This document shows positions 10,101-13,502 of a stretch of DNA of 13,502 bases, one piece after another. The notes beneath the pieces are model-generated. The model was not told the origin of the DNA. It saw nothing but the letters and a program-made list of their open reading frames with translations, and ran no database searches. A program made the translations under genes and the position numbers. Positions within the stretch are counted from its first letter, which is position 1; each line of letters begins with the position of its first letter. The stretch is from Dunaliella salina (Eukaryota; Chlorophyta; Chlorophyceae; Chlamydomonadales; Dunaliellaceae): the NCBI GenBank assembly GCA_002284615.2, contig MU070279.1, positions 31,889-45,390 of the forward strand, read 5' to 3'.

Positions 10101-12748
10101 CTAGCTGGCTTGCAACTCAGAGACACTTGACCACAGCATCGGTGACCGCGGTCCTTGTGAAATCAAACATTTATGGTGGGAATGAAGAGAGCCAGCTTGG
10201 CCAATGCAGGGAAAGTATGTGGGTGTGGCTCGCCTTGGTGGTGTCCTTGTTCCTGGCTTGCTGCTTGGGGGAACTTCATTGGTTTCACGTAGCCGGACCA
10301 GGTGAGCTCAGTCTCTTCCTTTCCTTCCTGTCAGACTTGCCTGGTTTGACTATGAGCCAGGTTAGCCAAGTAGGTTTGAGTTAAAGCCCAGCTGCAGCCT
10401 GCTAATTCTGAGTATGCAGGACCTTTAACGTGACCCTTCTGAGCAACCCTGCGCACTCAGTTTGTCCTGGAGGGTGACCCAGGGTGGGGGCCAGAAATCA
10501 GGCAAAATCCCTGCCAGAATGGGGTCCTCACTCCTGAGTCAGGAAGCCCCTCCCCAGCTTACCTGACCAGCAGTGATGGCTAAGCACTTCATCAGGAGCA
10601 CATTCCAGGGGGCCCGGGGGGCTGGGGCTGGGGTCCAGAAAATCGCTCCGTGGCACCCCGATTTTGGCAGGTAAATGGCGAGAAGCAAAGGCTTTTTATA
10701 CACTGGACGAGGTTCCATAAGAGTTTCCAGTGCTCTTTTAGGAGAGAAGTACATCTACCTGGTTTTCAATGGGTGGCGGGCTGGGAATGAAAAGGAGATG
10801 GCTTTTGAAATTTCATGACAGCTGGCGCTTTGACCGAGCCCCAGGGACGTGCACACCCACTCCTGGGCCACCAGAAGTGGCAGGACATGCCTGGGAAACA
10901 TGCTGGACAAGTCCTCATACTCAGGTGGGGGCCAAGAACAGTGCTTGCCTGGCTTCCCAGTTCGCACCACTTTTGCCTAGCAAATGGCGCACAGGTGACC
11001 ATGCACTAAGTGCTCAAGGCCAAATTTTGCCCCCCCTTTTTTTTTCACTCTTGATGGATCAGGCTTGACCTAAAACCTACCTGAGAGCTAAAATATGGGC
11101 AAAATTTGGGCCAGAGCAGGTGTTTTGGCACCCATTTGCCTGGACATGGCCAAAAATGACCTAAAATGCCCATGGCTCAAAATTAGAGCCCCACCCTCCC
11201 TTTTTTGATGCAGAAGTACCAAACAGGCCATCCTCAAGCACTTTGTAGCCTCAGACTGCAGCGGGGCATTAACTCCTCGTTTTCACACATAGCTTGGCTA
11301 ACCTGACTTTGAGCCAATGTATCTCTCTTAATTGATGTAGGGAGAGTTTTCTTTGCCTACGCAGTTTTTCTTTTTTCTTTTTCGGACTTGCCTGGTGGCT
11401 ACCTTGCACAGACTGGAGCAGATCCTGGAGTGCATGGGCAGCCTCTGGCACGACAAACCCTCCAAGCAAACGGCATGGGTGGATGCACAAGCATGCGCTC
11501 GGAGCTTGGAGCGAATGGGATAGTTCACTAGAGATTACCTGAGAAGCAAATGAAAAGGAAGGAGGCAACAAAGATGGAGTTCGAGTTGACCATGGTCTAG
11601 GTGCTTGTGCATACCCACAGAGGTGAAGGCCAGCTGTGCTGTCCTGGTTTTCCGGGCAGATTGCCAGTTCTGACACCGACAAACGATTGTCACAAATCAA
11701 AGAAGTTGTTACGGATACTCTTTGGTCTGTAATGTCAAGCAAAAATTGGACTGCTTGCTTTGGAGAGGACAGCCAACAGTCCATTTCTCCCAAGTTTAAA
11801 CCGAATCAAAAATTTGTGACTGCTCCTAAGAATCGTCCTGCAAGAGACACAAAAGTTTTTGATGCCAGGATTCCAGGCCCGGCATCGATGCATACGTACC
11901 AGCTAGAAAAATTGGCACTCAAAAGCACTAATGATCTTGCAAGTCAGCACTGGCAAACAGAGGTCCAGCAGTGAGGTCCAAGCCATGGAGTATCTAAAAA
12001 GTTTCTACAATTGATTTGATGTGTGCTTGGGATGCAAGTGCCTGGCCCAGACACAGTTAAGGGAAGCCATGCATTAAGCCCAAAATCTTATCCAGGGGAC
12101 TATCTACCTTCCTGCAGCTTTCTCTCTTTTGATAAGAAAATGGTGGCTCAAACAGGAAGTGGCACCCCCTGCTTAAAAAAGTTCTGGCCGGCTGAGAAGT
12201 TCTGCAGCTTTTGCTTTTGGGACGGAGGGGGCTGAAATTTTTGCTCTTCGCTGAACAACTCTCACACTGACCAAAGAAATTGTTTGATAAGCAGCAAACC
12301 CGACTTAAGTCAGGCACTGACCTCCAAATACGTCCCAGGCCTCTCTAGCAGATCATTTGAGGACCAAGATAGTGATGTGCCCTTTGCATTGGTGGAGAGG
12401 GAAACTTGCACATGCTGCTTGGATGAATCGTCGAGGAAAGGGAAAAGAAGGGAAAGAGGGACTAAAACCTGCAGTGAAGCAGGTTCCTGAAGTACCTGAG
12501 CTGCACGTTTGCGCGTGTAGTAAATTGATTTCACAGCGGATGGCTGTAAAATCAGCCCAATCAGCCCAAATACAGCCTAGTATGGAGCAATAGAGAAACA
12601 AGAAACATGAACGCACCAGACCAGATGACAGCTGCACGCCTGATGCAGAGTATGTCAGACCCCCATCTGCAACCACCGAAGAGGACTGCACGAAGGACGC
12701 TGCATGCGCACCATCATGGCCATGCACACACACCATGACAGTCTTCAT
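112..12748 (-). CDS. DEG15: DEG15/TYSND1-type peroxisomal processing protease, multi-exon gene (3' end off window)
   Basis: Gene-level entry; exons are listed separately. Family knowledge: DEG15 (human TYSND1) is a trypsin-fold serine protease of the peroxisome matrix that removes PTS2 presequences from imported enzymes. Seen in sequence, in family order: SASGVQL, FPFLDD, PCRLLGGFVVPEAAHALQ, AAFGCLAPHHFHN, LPGMEGG, LGILTLPL, LLLTNAHLL (catalytic His 4169-4171), LDLAVLQL (catalytic Asp 3917-3919), GHGLFGPSIGL, MLLTTASVHSGASGGAL (catalytic Ser 1714-1716), GLVTSNAR and HVSGATLPRFNF. Proposed joins: 12748-12617, 12468-12322, 11538-11403, 10627-10563, 9129-8746, 7349-7241, 6988-6921, 5338-3828, 3057-2973, 1779-1655, 250-112; phases agree throughout. 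The visible product is about 965 residues, against about 570 (human) to 700 (Arabidopsis), the excess being low-complexity inserts. The C-terminus, and any SKL signal, is beyond the left edge. Identity is firm; exons 4, 5 (5' end), 7 and 11 (3' end) are less certain. Confidence 0.86.
251..1457 (-). other. DEG15 intron 10, main part
   Basis: No convincing coding exon seen. It contains the TGGCTACA array at 1250-1315 and AT-rich stretches near 410-470. Open frames here on both strands lack recognisable motifs. Confidence 0.6.
1250..1315. repeat. Short tandem array of GGCTACAnA units (10-12 bp)
   Basis: Six units of GGCTACAAAT/GGCTACACACAT type in DEG15 intron 10. Confidence 0.85.
1458..1503 (-). 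repeat. Partial copy C of the catalytic-serine exon
   Basis: Reads GASGGALVSRQGKL in frame, then diverges. It lacks the GLVTSNAR part and its donor, so it cannot encode a full exon. Confidence 0.85.
1540..1610 (-). repeat. Partial copy B of the catalytic-serine exon, with donor
   Basis: Reads SSASGGALVSRRGKLLGLVT followed by SNA and the split Arg codon, then donor CG|GTGTGT in the same phase as the intact exon. It is preceded by AAGCAG, a possible acceptor, but lacks the VIHADGRPSMLLTT part. A transcript using it in place of exon 10 would lose those residues. Confidence 0.85.
1655..1779 (-). CDS. DEG15: DEG15 exon 10, intact catalytic-serine exon
   Basis: Acceptor ATACACCCAG, phase 0. It encodes VIHADGRPSMLLTTASVHSG followed by ASGGALVSRQGKLLGLVTSNA, matching VVQVNGTPVMLQTTCAVHSG then SSGGPL and GIITSNTR of human TYSND1. 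The nucleophile is Ser in GASGG, codon 1714-1716. The donor CG|GTGCGT is phase 2, and the split Arg codon is completed by exon 11. This is the only one of five related copies with both splice ends and the whole motif. Confidence 0.85.
1855..1919 (-). repeat. Degenerate copy D of the 5' half of the catalytic-serine exon
   Basis: Has acceptor TACACCCAG and reads VIHAVGRPSMLLTTASGHSG in the same phase, then GANKGT and a stop. The His of ASVHSG is kept but Val is Gly, and the GASGG motif is broken (GANKG). It belongs to a tandem unit of about 140 bases shared with copies E and A. Confidence 0.85.
1976..2013 (-). repeat. Fragment copy E of the catalytic-serine exon
   Basis: Reads ASVHSGASGGA, then a sequence related to that following copy D rather than to exon 10. 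There is no matching exon start or donor. Confidence 0.8.
2014..2972 (-). other. DEG15 intron 9, left part
   Basis: No recognisable exon. It contains the 2354-2454 tandem array. Confidence 0.6.
2354..2454. repeat. Tandem array of ACCCTGTTTTAGTCAAA units
   Basis: Five imperfect units of about 17-19 bases, one with an extra TTCGTCAAA. Intronic; no coding frame is preserved. Confidence 0.85.
2973..3057 (-). CDS. DEG15: DEG15 exon 9 (GHGLFGP)
   Basis: EDVLVLGHGLFGPSIGL matches the plant HVVGHGLFGPRCGLSPS motif. The acceptor CAGGTGCAG leaves two bases shared with exon 8 (phase 2), rebuilding a Gly codon. It ends in phase 0 at AAG|GTACCT. Length 85 bases. Confidence 0.86.
3058..3535 (-). other. 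DEG15 intron 8, distal part
   Basis: Sequence between the exon 8-tail copies and exon 9. No further exon recognised. Confidence 0.5.
3536..3606 (-). repeat. Third, diverged copy of the exon 8 tail (8c)
   Basis: After GTGCAG it reads LSPAERVQPLVLKIETQEGW then LPV, and ends at AG|GTAAGA in phase 2, the phase required by exon 9. LSPAER matches LDPAEL of exon 8. 23 codons plus 2 bases. Confidence 0.6.
3707..3783 (-). repeat. Second copy of the exon 8 tail (8b)
   Basis: After CCTGCAG it reads LDPAELWWEGLRLLPLQMQE then ARSAS, closely matching LDPAELQWEGLQLQPLQLQE of exon 8 (3828-3901). It ends at AG|GTGAGG, again phase 2. It could be a cassette exon or a non-functional duplication. Confidence 0.8.
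3828..5338 (-). CDS. DEG15: DEG15 exon 8: end of N-domain, repeat-rich linker, catalytic His and Asp
   Basis: 503 codons plus 2 bases. The acceptor TTTTCTGCTCAG (5339) precedes VPIAISWSSIQASLLAHL, matching VVPWGAITTACSHLL of plants. Then come a His/Gln tract (about exon residues 74-105), nine 20-residue repeats (about 146-319), and the protease domain: ALAGVVLIRTHNLWATGVL, LLLTNAHLL with the catalytic His (residue 390), a poly-Ser tract (about 412-424) and HNHLDLAVLQL with the catalytic Asp (residue 474). It ends in phase 2 at GG|GTAAGG. N calls at 4558-4658 blur one to two repeat units. The inserts lie in surface linkers, leaving the catalytic motifs intact. Confidence 0.88.
4065..4104. repeat. 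GAT trinucleotide run encoding poly-Ser on the minus strand
   Basis: About a dozen ATG/GAT units; in the DEG15 frame they read TCA (Ser). It sits between the catalytic His and Asp of exon 8. Confidence 0.9.
4381..4900 (-). repeat. 60-bp coding minisatellite in DEG15 exon 8
   Basis: About nine 60-base units, each encoding 20 residues of the type AQDASSIGRESTALQQGVPQ. Between 4501 and 4740 two unit types alternate (SSMGSES and YSIGRDS), giving a 120-base higher-order period. N calls occur at 4558, 4568, 4617, 4627, 4637, 4649-4650, 4654, 4656 and 4658. The frame stays open across all units. Confidence 0.95.
5036..5113. repeat. GGT/GCT trinucleotide tract encoding His/Gln in DEG15
   Basis: On the minus strand it reads CAC/CAG codons in two His runs separated by Gln-rich sequence, within exon 8. 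Confidence 0.9.
5385..5465 (-). repeat. 27-bp tandem array upstream of the exon 8 acceptor
   Basis: Exactly three 27-base units. On the minus strand each reads TTTCCTCTCATT... and ends in CTCAC or CTCAG, the same form as the used acceptor at 5339 (TTTTCTGCTCAG). Two extra acceptor-like AGs result. Confidence 0.88.
6585..6616. repeat. Perfect inverted repeat (14-bp stem, 4-base loop)
   Basis: GCTGTGAAACATCT and its exact reverse complement flank TTGG. It lies in DEG15 intron 7. Confidence 0.9.
6921..6988 (-). CDS. DEG15: DEG15 exon 7 (LGILTLPL)
   Basis: LGILTLPLSRSQDNVQ aligns with IGILIRPLRQKNSGVEIQ, which follows LPGMEG in plant DEG15. Donor choices are CAG|GTGATC (6920) or, eight codons later, CGG|GTAATC (6896), both phase 0. 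The acceptor CACTTGGAG (phase 1) is weak. The 252 bases between exons 6 and 7 are open in the same frame, so exons 6 and 7 may be one exon. Confidence 0.65.
6989..7240 (-). other. In-frame, stop-free 252-base segment between exons 6 and 7 (optional intron, encodes poly-Gln)
   Basis: 84 codons without a stop in the DEG15 frame. It includes a CAG-type tract (7078-7116) reading poly-Gln. If spliced (GTGGCA...TTGGAG) the family alignment is tight; if retained it adds a Gln-rich insert. Confidence 0.6.
7241..7349 (-). CDS. DEG15: DEG15 exon 6 (LPGMEGG)
   Basis: Starts in phase 0 after acceptor CCGGACGCAG. GVVSAC corresponds to the family's GVLSN/GSIAN, and FFLDAAVLPGMEGGLVL to LLTDARCLPGTEGGGVF of human and IADVRCLPGMEGAPVF of Arabidopsis. 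Joined to exon 5, the N-to-G spacing (NCIIK then GVVS) equals that of the plant protein. It ends at G|GTGGCA in phase 1 if the following 252 bases are an intron. Confidence 0.76.
7357..7580. repeat. 32-bp minisatellite next to the exon 6 acceptor
   Basis: About seven units of CGGCACATTCCAGGATGCAA plus GTCAGGCAGAAA, starting 7 bases before the exon 6 acceptor on the minus strand. No unique spacers lie between units, so it is not a CRISPR. Confidence 0.92.
8343..8400. repeat. Direct repeat, left copy
   Basis: GCAGGTGTGGCAGCT...CAAGCCACAGGATCCCATGT... recurs as GCAGGTGCGGCAGCT...CAAGCCACAGAACCCTATGT... at about 8549-8600, flanking the fold-back element. Confidence 0.75.
8434..8525. mobile_element. 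Small fold-back (MITE-like) element
   Basis: Outer arms TAGGGACCGGC (8436-8446) and GCCGATCCCTA (8510-8520) are inverted repeats with one mismatch. Inside are inverted copies of GGCATATAGCGCTA. No coding capacity. The mobile nature is inferred from structure only. Confidence 0.5.
8549..8600. repeat. Direct repeat, right copy
   Basis: Partner of 8343-8400, about 80% identical by eye. Confidence 0.72.
8746..9129 (-). CDS. DEG15: DEG15 exon 5 with Ser-rich insert
   Basis: The 3' part PVWVQGAAFGCLAPHHFHNCIIK matches the family segment LVALGSPFGILSPVNFFN; it ends in phase 0 at donor GTGTGT. The frame stays open upstream through ASIGACFAIL (like AKSATRMAIL in plants) and a Ser/Ala-rich tract encoded by a GCT-type repeat, to a phase 0 acceptor CCATCTCAG at 9130. 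A shorter exon starting at 8814 after the strong acceptor TTTTGTTTCTCAG is also in phase 0, so alternative splicing that removes the Ser-rich insert is possible. Confidence 0.66.
8918..8998. repeat. GCT/GCTGTC repeat encoding Ser-rich tract of DEG15 exon 5
   Basis: CTGCTGCTG with CTGTCG variants. In the DEG15 minus frame it reads mostly AGC/AGT (Ser) with Arg, Gly and Asp. Confidence 0.85.
9136..9466. repeat. ~77-bp minisatellite next to the exon 5 acceptor
   Basis: About four imperfect units containing GCACCAGCCAAAGCGCCAGG and TCTGTGCAGCAAATGGACAA then AAAGAGGATGGAATGCT. It starts 6 bases upstream (minus strand) of the long-form exon 5 acceptor at 9130. Confidence 0.88.
9467..10562 (-). other. 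DEG15 intron 4, distal part
   Basis: No exon recognised. Small duplications only: AGAACAGAGAAGGCT near 9563 and 9594, and TCGCCTTGGTGGTGTCCT near 9979 and 10230. Confidence 0.5.
10563..10627 (-). CDS. DEG15: DEG15 exon 4 (probable)
   Basis: A short segment (APRAPWNVLLMKCLAITAGQ) that ends at a good donor, CAG|GTAAGC. The WNV...L pattern resembles the GWDIGWSLVSA segment of plant DEG15 in the right order. The acceptor GGACCCCAG leaves phase 1, matching exon 3; a second AG six bases on would also keep phase. The similarity is weak, so the exon is supported mainly by position, phase and splice sites. Confidence 0.45.
10628..11402 (-). other. DEG15 intron 3
   Basis: Nothing recognisable beyond the splice sites. 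A homopolymer-rich stretch lies near 11030-11046. Confidence 0.5.
11403..11538 (-). CDS. DEG15: DEG15 exon 3
   Basis: Begins in phase 0 after a strong pyrimidine-rich acceptor (CATTTGCTTCTCAG). The segment from PCRLLGGFV through VPEAAHALQDLLQSVQGS lines up without gaps with the plant segment around PAQLLSLVDVP and AALQSLIEASSGS. Two donors are possible: CAAG|GTAGCC at 11402, phase 1, which fits the next exon, or a GC-type donor CAG|GCAAGT at 11391, phase 0. I prefer the first on phase grounds. Confidence 0.68.
11539..12321 (-). other. DEG15 intron 2
   Basis: No repeats or coding motifs seen. The neighbouring exons join in phase 0 with continuous family alignment, so no exon is expected here. 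Confidence 0.6.
12322..12468 (-). CDS. DEG15: DEG15 exon 2
   Basis: Starts in phase 0 after acceptor TTCACTGCAG and ends in phase 0 at donor GTCAGT. Its 49 codons carry VPLSLLFPFLDD, matching the family segment (GGIFVPFL in human, ASVVEPFL in Arabidopsis) directly after exon 1, and LLERPGTYLE, matching LIPGAMIE of the plant protein. The intron before it is 148 bases. Confidence 0.72.
12617..12748 (-). CDS. DEG15: DEG15 exon 1 (start codon, N-terminal strand)
   Basis: 44 codons from the first in-frame ATG; an in-frame TGA lies ten codons upstream with no ATG between, which fixes the start unless an unseen 5' exon exists. The segment LTYSASGVQLSSGL aligns with the WSCSGVILS...GLV segment of human TYSND1 and the LSASGILFP segment of plant DEG15, the first strand pair of the N-terminal domain. 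It ends in phase 0 at donor GTGCGT (12616). The 5' end faces POLD1 across 182 bases. Confidence 0.75.
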
Positions 12749-12930
12749 GCCCCCTTTGGCGCTGTTAGGGTTCTGTCACAGCTGACCAAAGGAGAATATC
12801 CAAGGCCAGCTCTTGAGCCTGCTCAATTTCTTCCCAATGTGTCAATTGTGTCCCTCAAATTTCTTTGTTTCGATACACTCACCGGTAAATTAAATAAATT
12901 GGGATTGGATTATCTGGTTCACCGACTGTA
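12749..12930. promoter_or_regulatory. Shared bidirectional promoter/5' leader region between DEG15 and POLD1
   Basis: 182 bases separate the divergent start codons, so both core promoters and leaders must fit here or overlap the neighbouring gene. It contains one E2F consensus and an AT-rich stretch (TAAATTAAATAAATT, about 12886-12900) 30-45 bases before the POLD1 ATG. Whether that stretch acts as a TATA element is unproven. An 18-codon upstream ORF (12837-12893) would lie in a POLD1 leader that starts before it. Confidence 0.6.
12755..12762 (+). promoter_or_regulatory. E2F/DP binding site consensus
   Basis: TTTGGCGC is an exact match to the E2F consensus TTTSSCGC. It is 169 bases upstream of the POLD1 ATG and 7 bases from the DEG15 ATG. 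E2F control of replication genes in G1/S is established in plants and animals and fits POLD1. Effect on DEG15 is inference. Confidence 0.55.
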
Positions 12931-13162
12931 ATGTCGGGCGGGCCCCCGAGCTCTAACGGCTCCTCGTTTCCGAATGGCAACAACAAGCGCCCGAGGGATG
13001 ATGACGAGAACGAGTTCAACGGCATGGATGACAACTTGGATGACCTGGAGGAGGAGATGGGGCCCCCCTCAGAAGACGCGGGGGAAGTGGAACTGGGCGA
13101 GGCAGGCAGGAACTGGATGCGGCCTAAGTGCCCAGACATAGACCCTGCAACACAGTCTATAG
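12931..13162 (+). CDS. POLD1: DNA polymerase delta catalytic subunit, first exon (rest off window)
   Basis: 77 codons plus one base. The start is the first in-frame ATG after an in-frame TAA at 12895. The N-terminus is disordered and acidic after a basic patch (NKRPRDDDENE), like other POLD1 proteins. The diagnostic part is NWMRPKCPDIDPATQSI, matching human RWLRPTPPALDPQTEPLIF just before FQQLEID. The exon ends in phase 1 at G|GTATGT. Family role: polymerase and 3'-5' exonuclease subunit for nuclear lagging-strand synthesis. Exonuclease and polymerase motifs would be in later exons, so function cannot be checked here. The call rests on a short conserved stretch plus the acidic leader. Confidence 0.8.
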
Positions 13163-13502
13163 GTATGTGTGTATGTGTTTGTTGAGTCTTTCAAGGGGTG
13201 GGTCTCCTGACTACAACAGCTGGACTGGATCAGGGTTTGAAACGCGACAGCTGAGTGCCTCAGCGGACCCCATGCCGTCCCTTCTTTTGCTCACTCTTTG
13301 ATATGTGTACAGCACATGCCTGACGTGGAGATGCAGGTTACTCTGTGTGTGTAGGGTCTTGTGTTGCATCGAGAGGCCAGACCCGTCCAACAGCTGGCTT
13401 GTCATTGTTGCATAGGACCGCATAGGACCATATGGCAAAATGCAAACCTTCCATCGGTCACGCTCACGCACGCTCACACACACACACACACACACACACA
13501 CA
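13163..13502 (+). other. POLD1 intron 1 (start), with CA microsatellite
   Basis: Begins GTATGTGTG after exon 1; no acceptor followed by FQQLEID-like coding sequence is seen before the window ends. Confidence 0.7.
13474..13502. repeat. CA dinucleotide microsatellite at the right edge
   Basis: Pure CA to the last base. Confidence 0.95.

Noticed and set aside
11636..11974. 112-residue plus-strand ORF opposite DEG15 intron 2
   Set aside because: No recognisable domain, no promoter or splice support; likely chance.
12704..12931. 75-residue plus-strand ORF whose stop overlaps the POLD1 ATG (TAATG)
   Set aside because: It starts inside DEG15 exon 1, has no recognisable motif, and translational coupling is not expected in a nuclear gene.

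Overview
The window is nuclear DNA of a eukaryote, most likely a green alga (Chlorophyta, possibly of the Chlamydomonadales/Dunaliella type; genus is a guess). The evidence is intron-rich genes with GT..AG junctions (donors such as GTGCGT, GTAAGG, GTAAGC), CTGCAG-rich coding sequence, abundant microsatellites and minisatellites, and two proteins that look plant/algal. I see no tRNA, rRNA, CRISPR array or prokaryotic signal.

Two genes lie head to head. On the minus strand, from the start codon at 12748 down to the left edge, is one long gene that I could assemble exon by exon: the peroxisomal (glyoxysomal) processing protease DEG15, the relative of mammalian TYSND1. Eleven exon segments recover the family in order: N-terminal degenerate protease-like domain (exons 1 to 7), a very large exon 8 with low-complexity inserts followed by the catalytic His and Asp, exon 9 (GHGLFGP), exon 10 (catalytic Ser in GASGGA, then GLVTSNAR) and exon 11 (conserved LPRFNF region). 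Reading phases agree at every proposed junction. The C-terminal end, where the family usually carries a peroxisomal SKL signal, lies off the left edge. On the plus strand, starting at 12931, is the first exon of the DNA polymerase delta catalytic subunit (POLD1); the rest is off the right edge.

The start codons are only 182 bases apart. This gap contains an exact E2F consensus (TTTGGCGC, 12755-12762), as expected for an S-phase replication gene, so the two genes probably share a short bidirectional promoter.

The most unusual content is repeated duplication of pieces of DEG15 inside its own introns. The catalytic-serine exon has four extra partial copies (two before, two after), and the end of exon 8 has two extra copies, each closing with a GT donor in the same reading phase. 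Four exons (5, 6, 8, 10) have tandem arrays next to their splice acceptors. Exon 8 contains a 60-base coding minisatellite (about nine 20-residue units, with N calls), a His/Gln tract and a Ser tract. The introns also hold a small fold-back element, a perfect 14-bp hairpin and several short tandem arrays. Both ends of the window are TG/CA microsatellite, which suggests a contig bounded by repeats.
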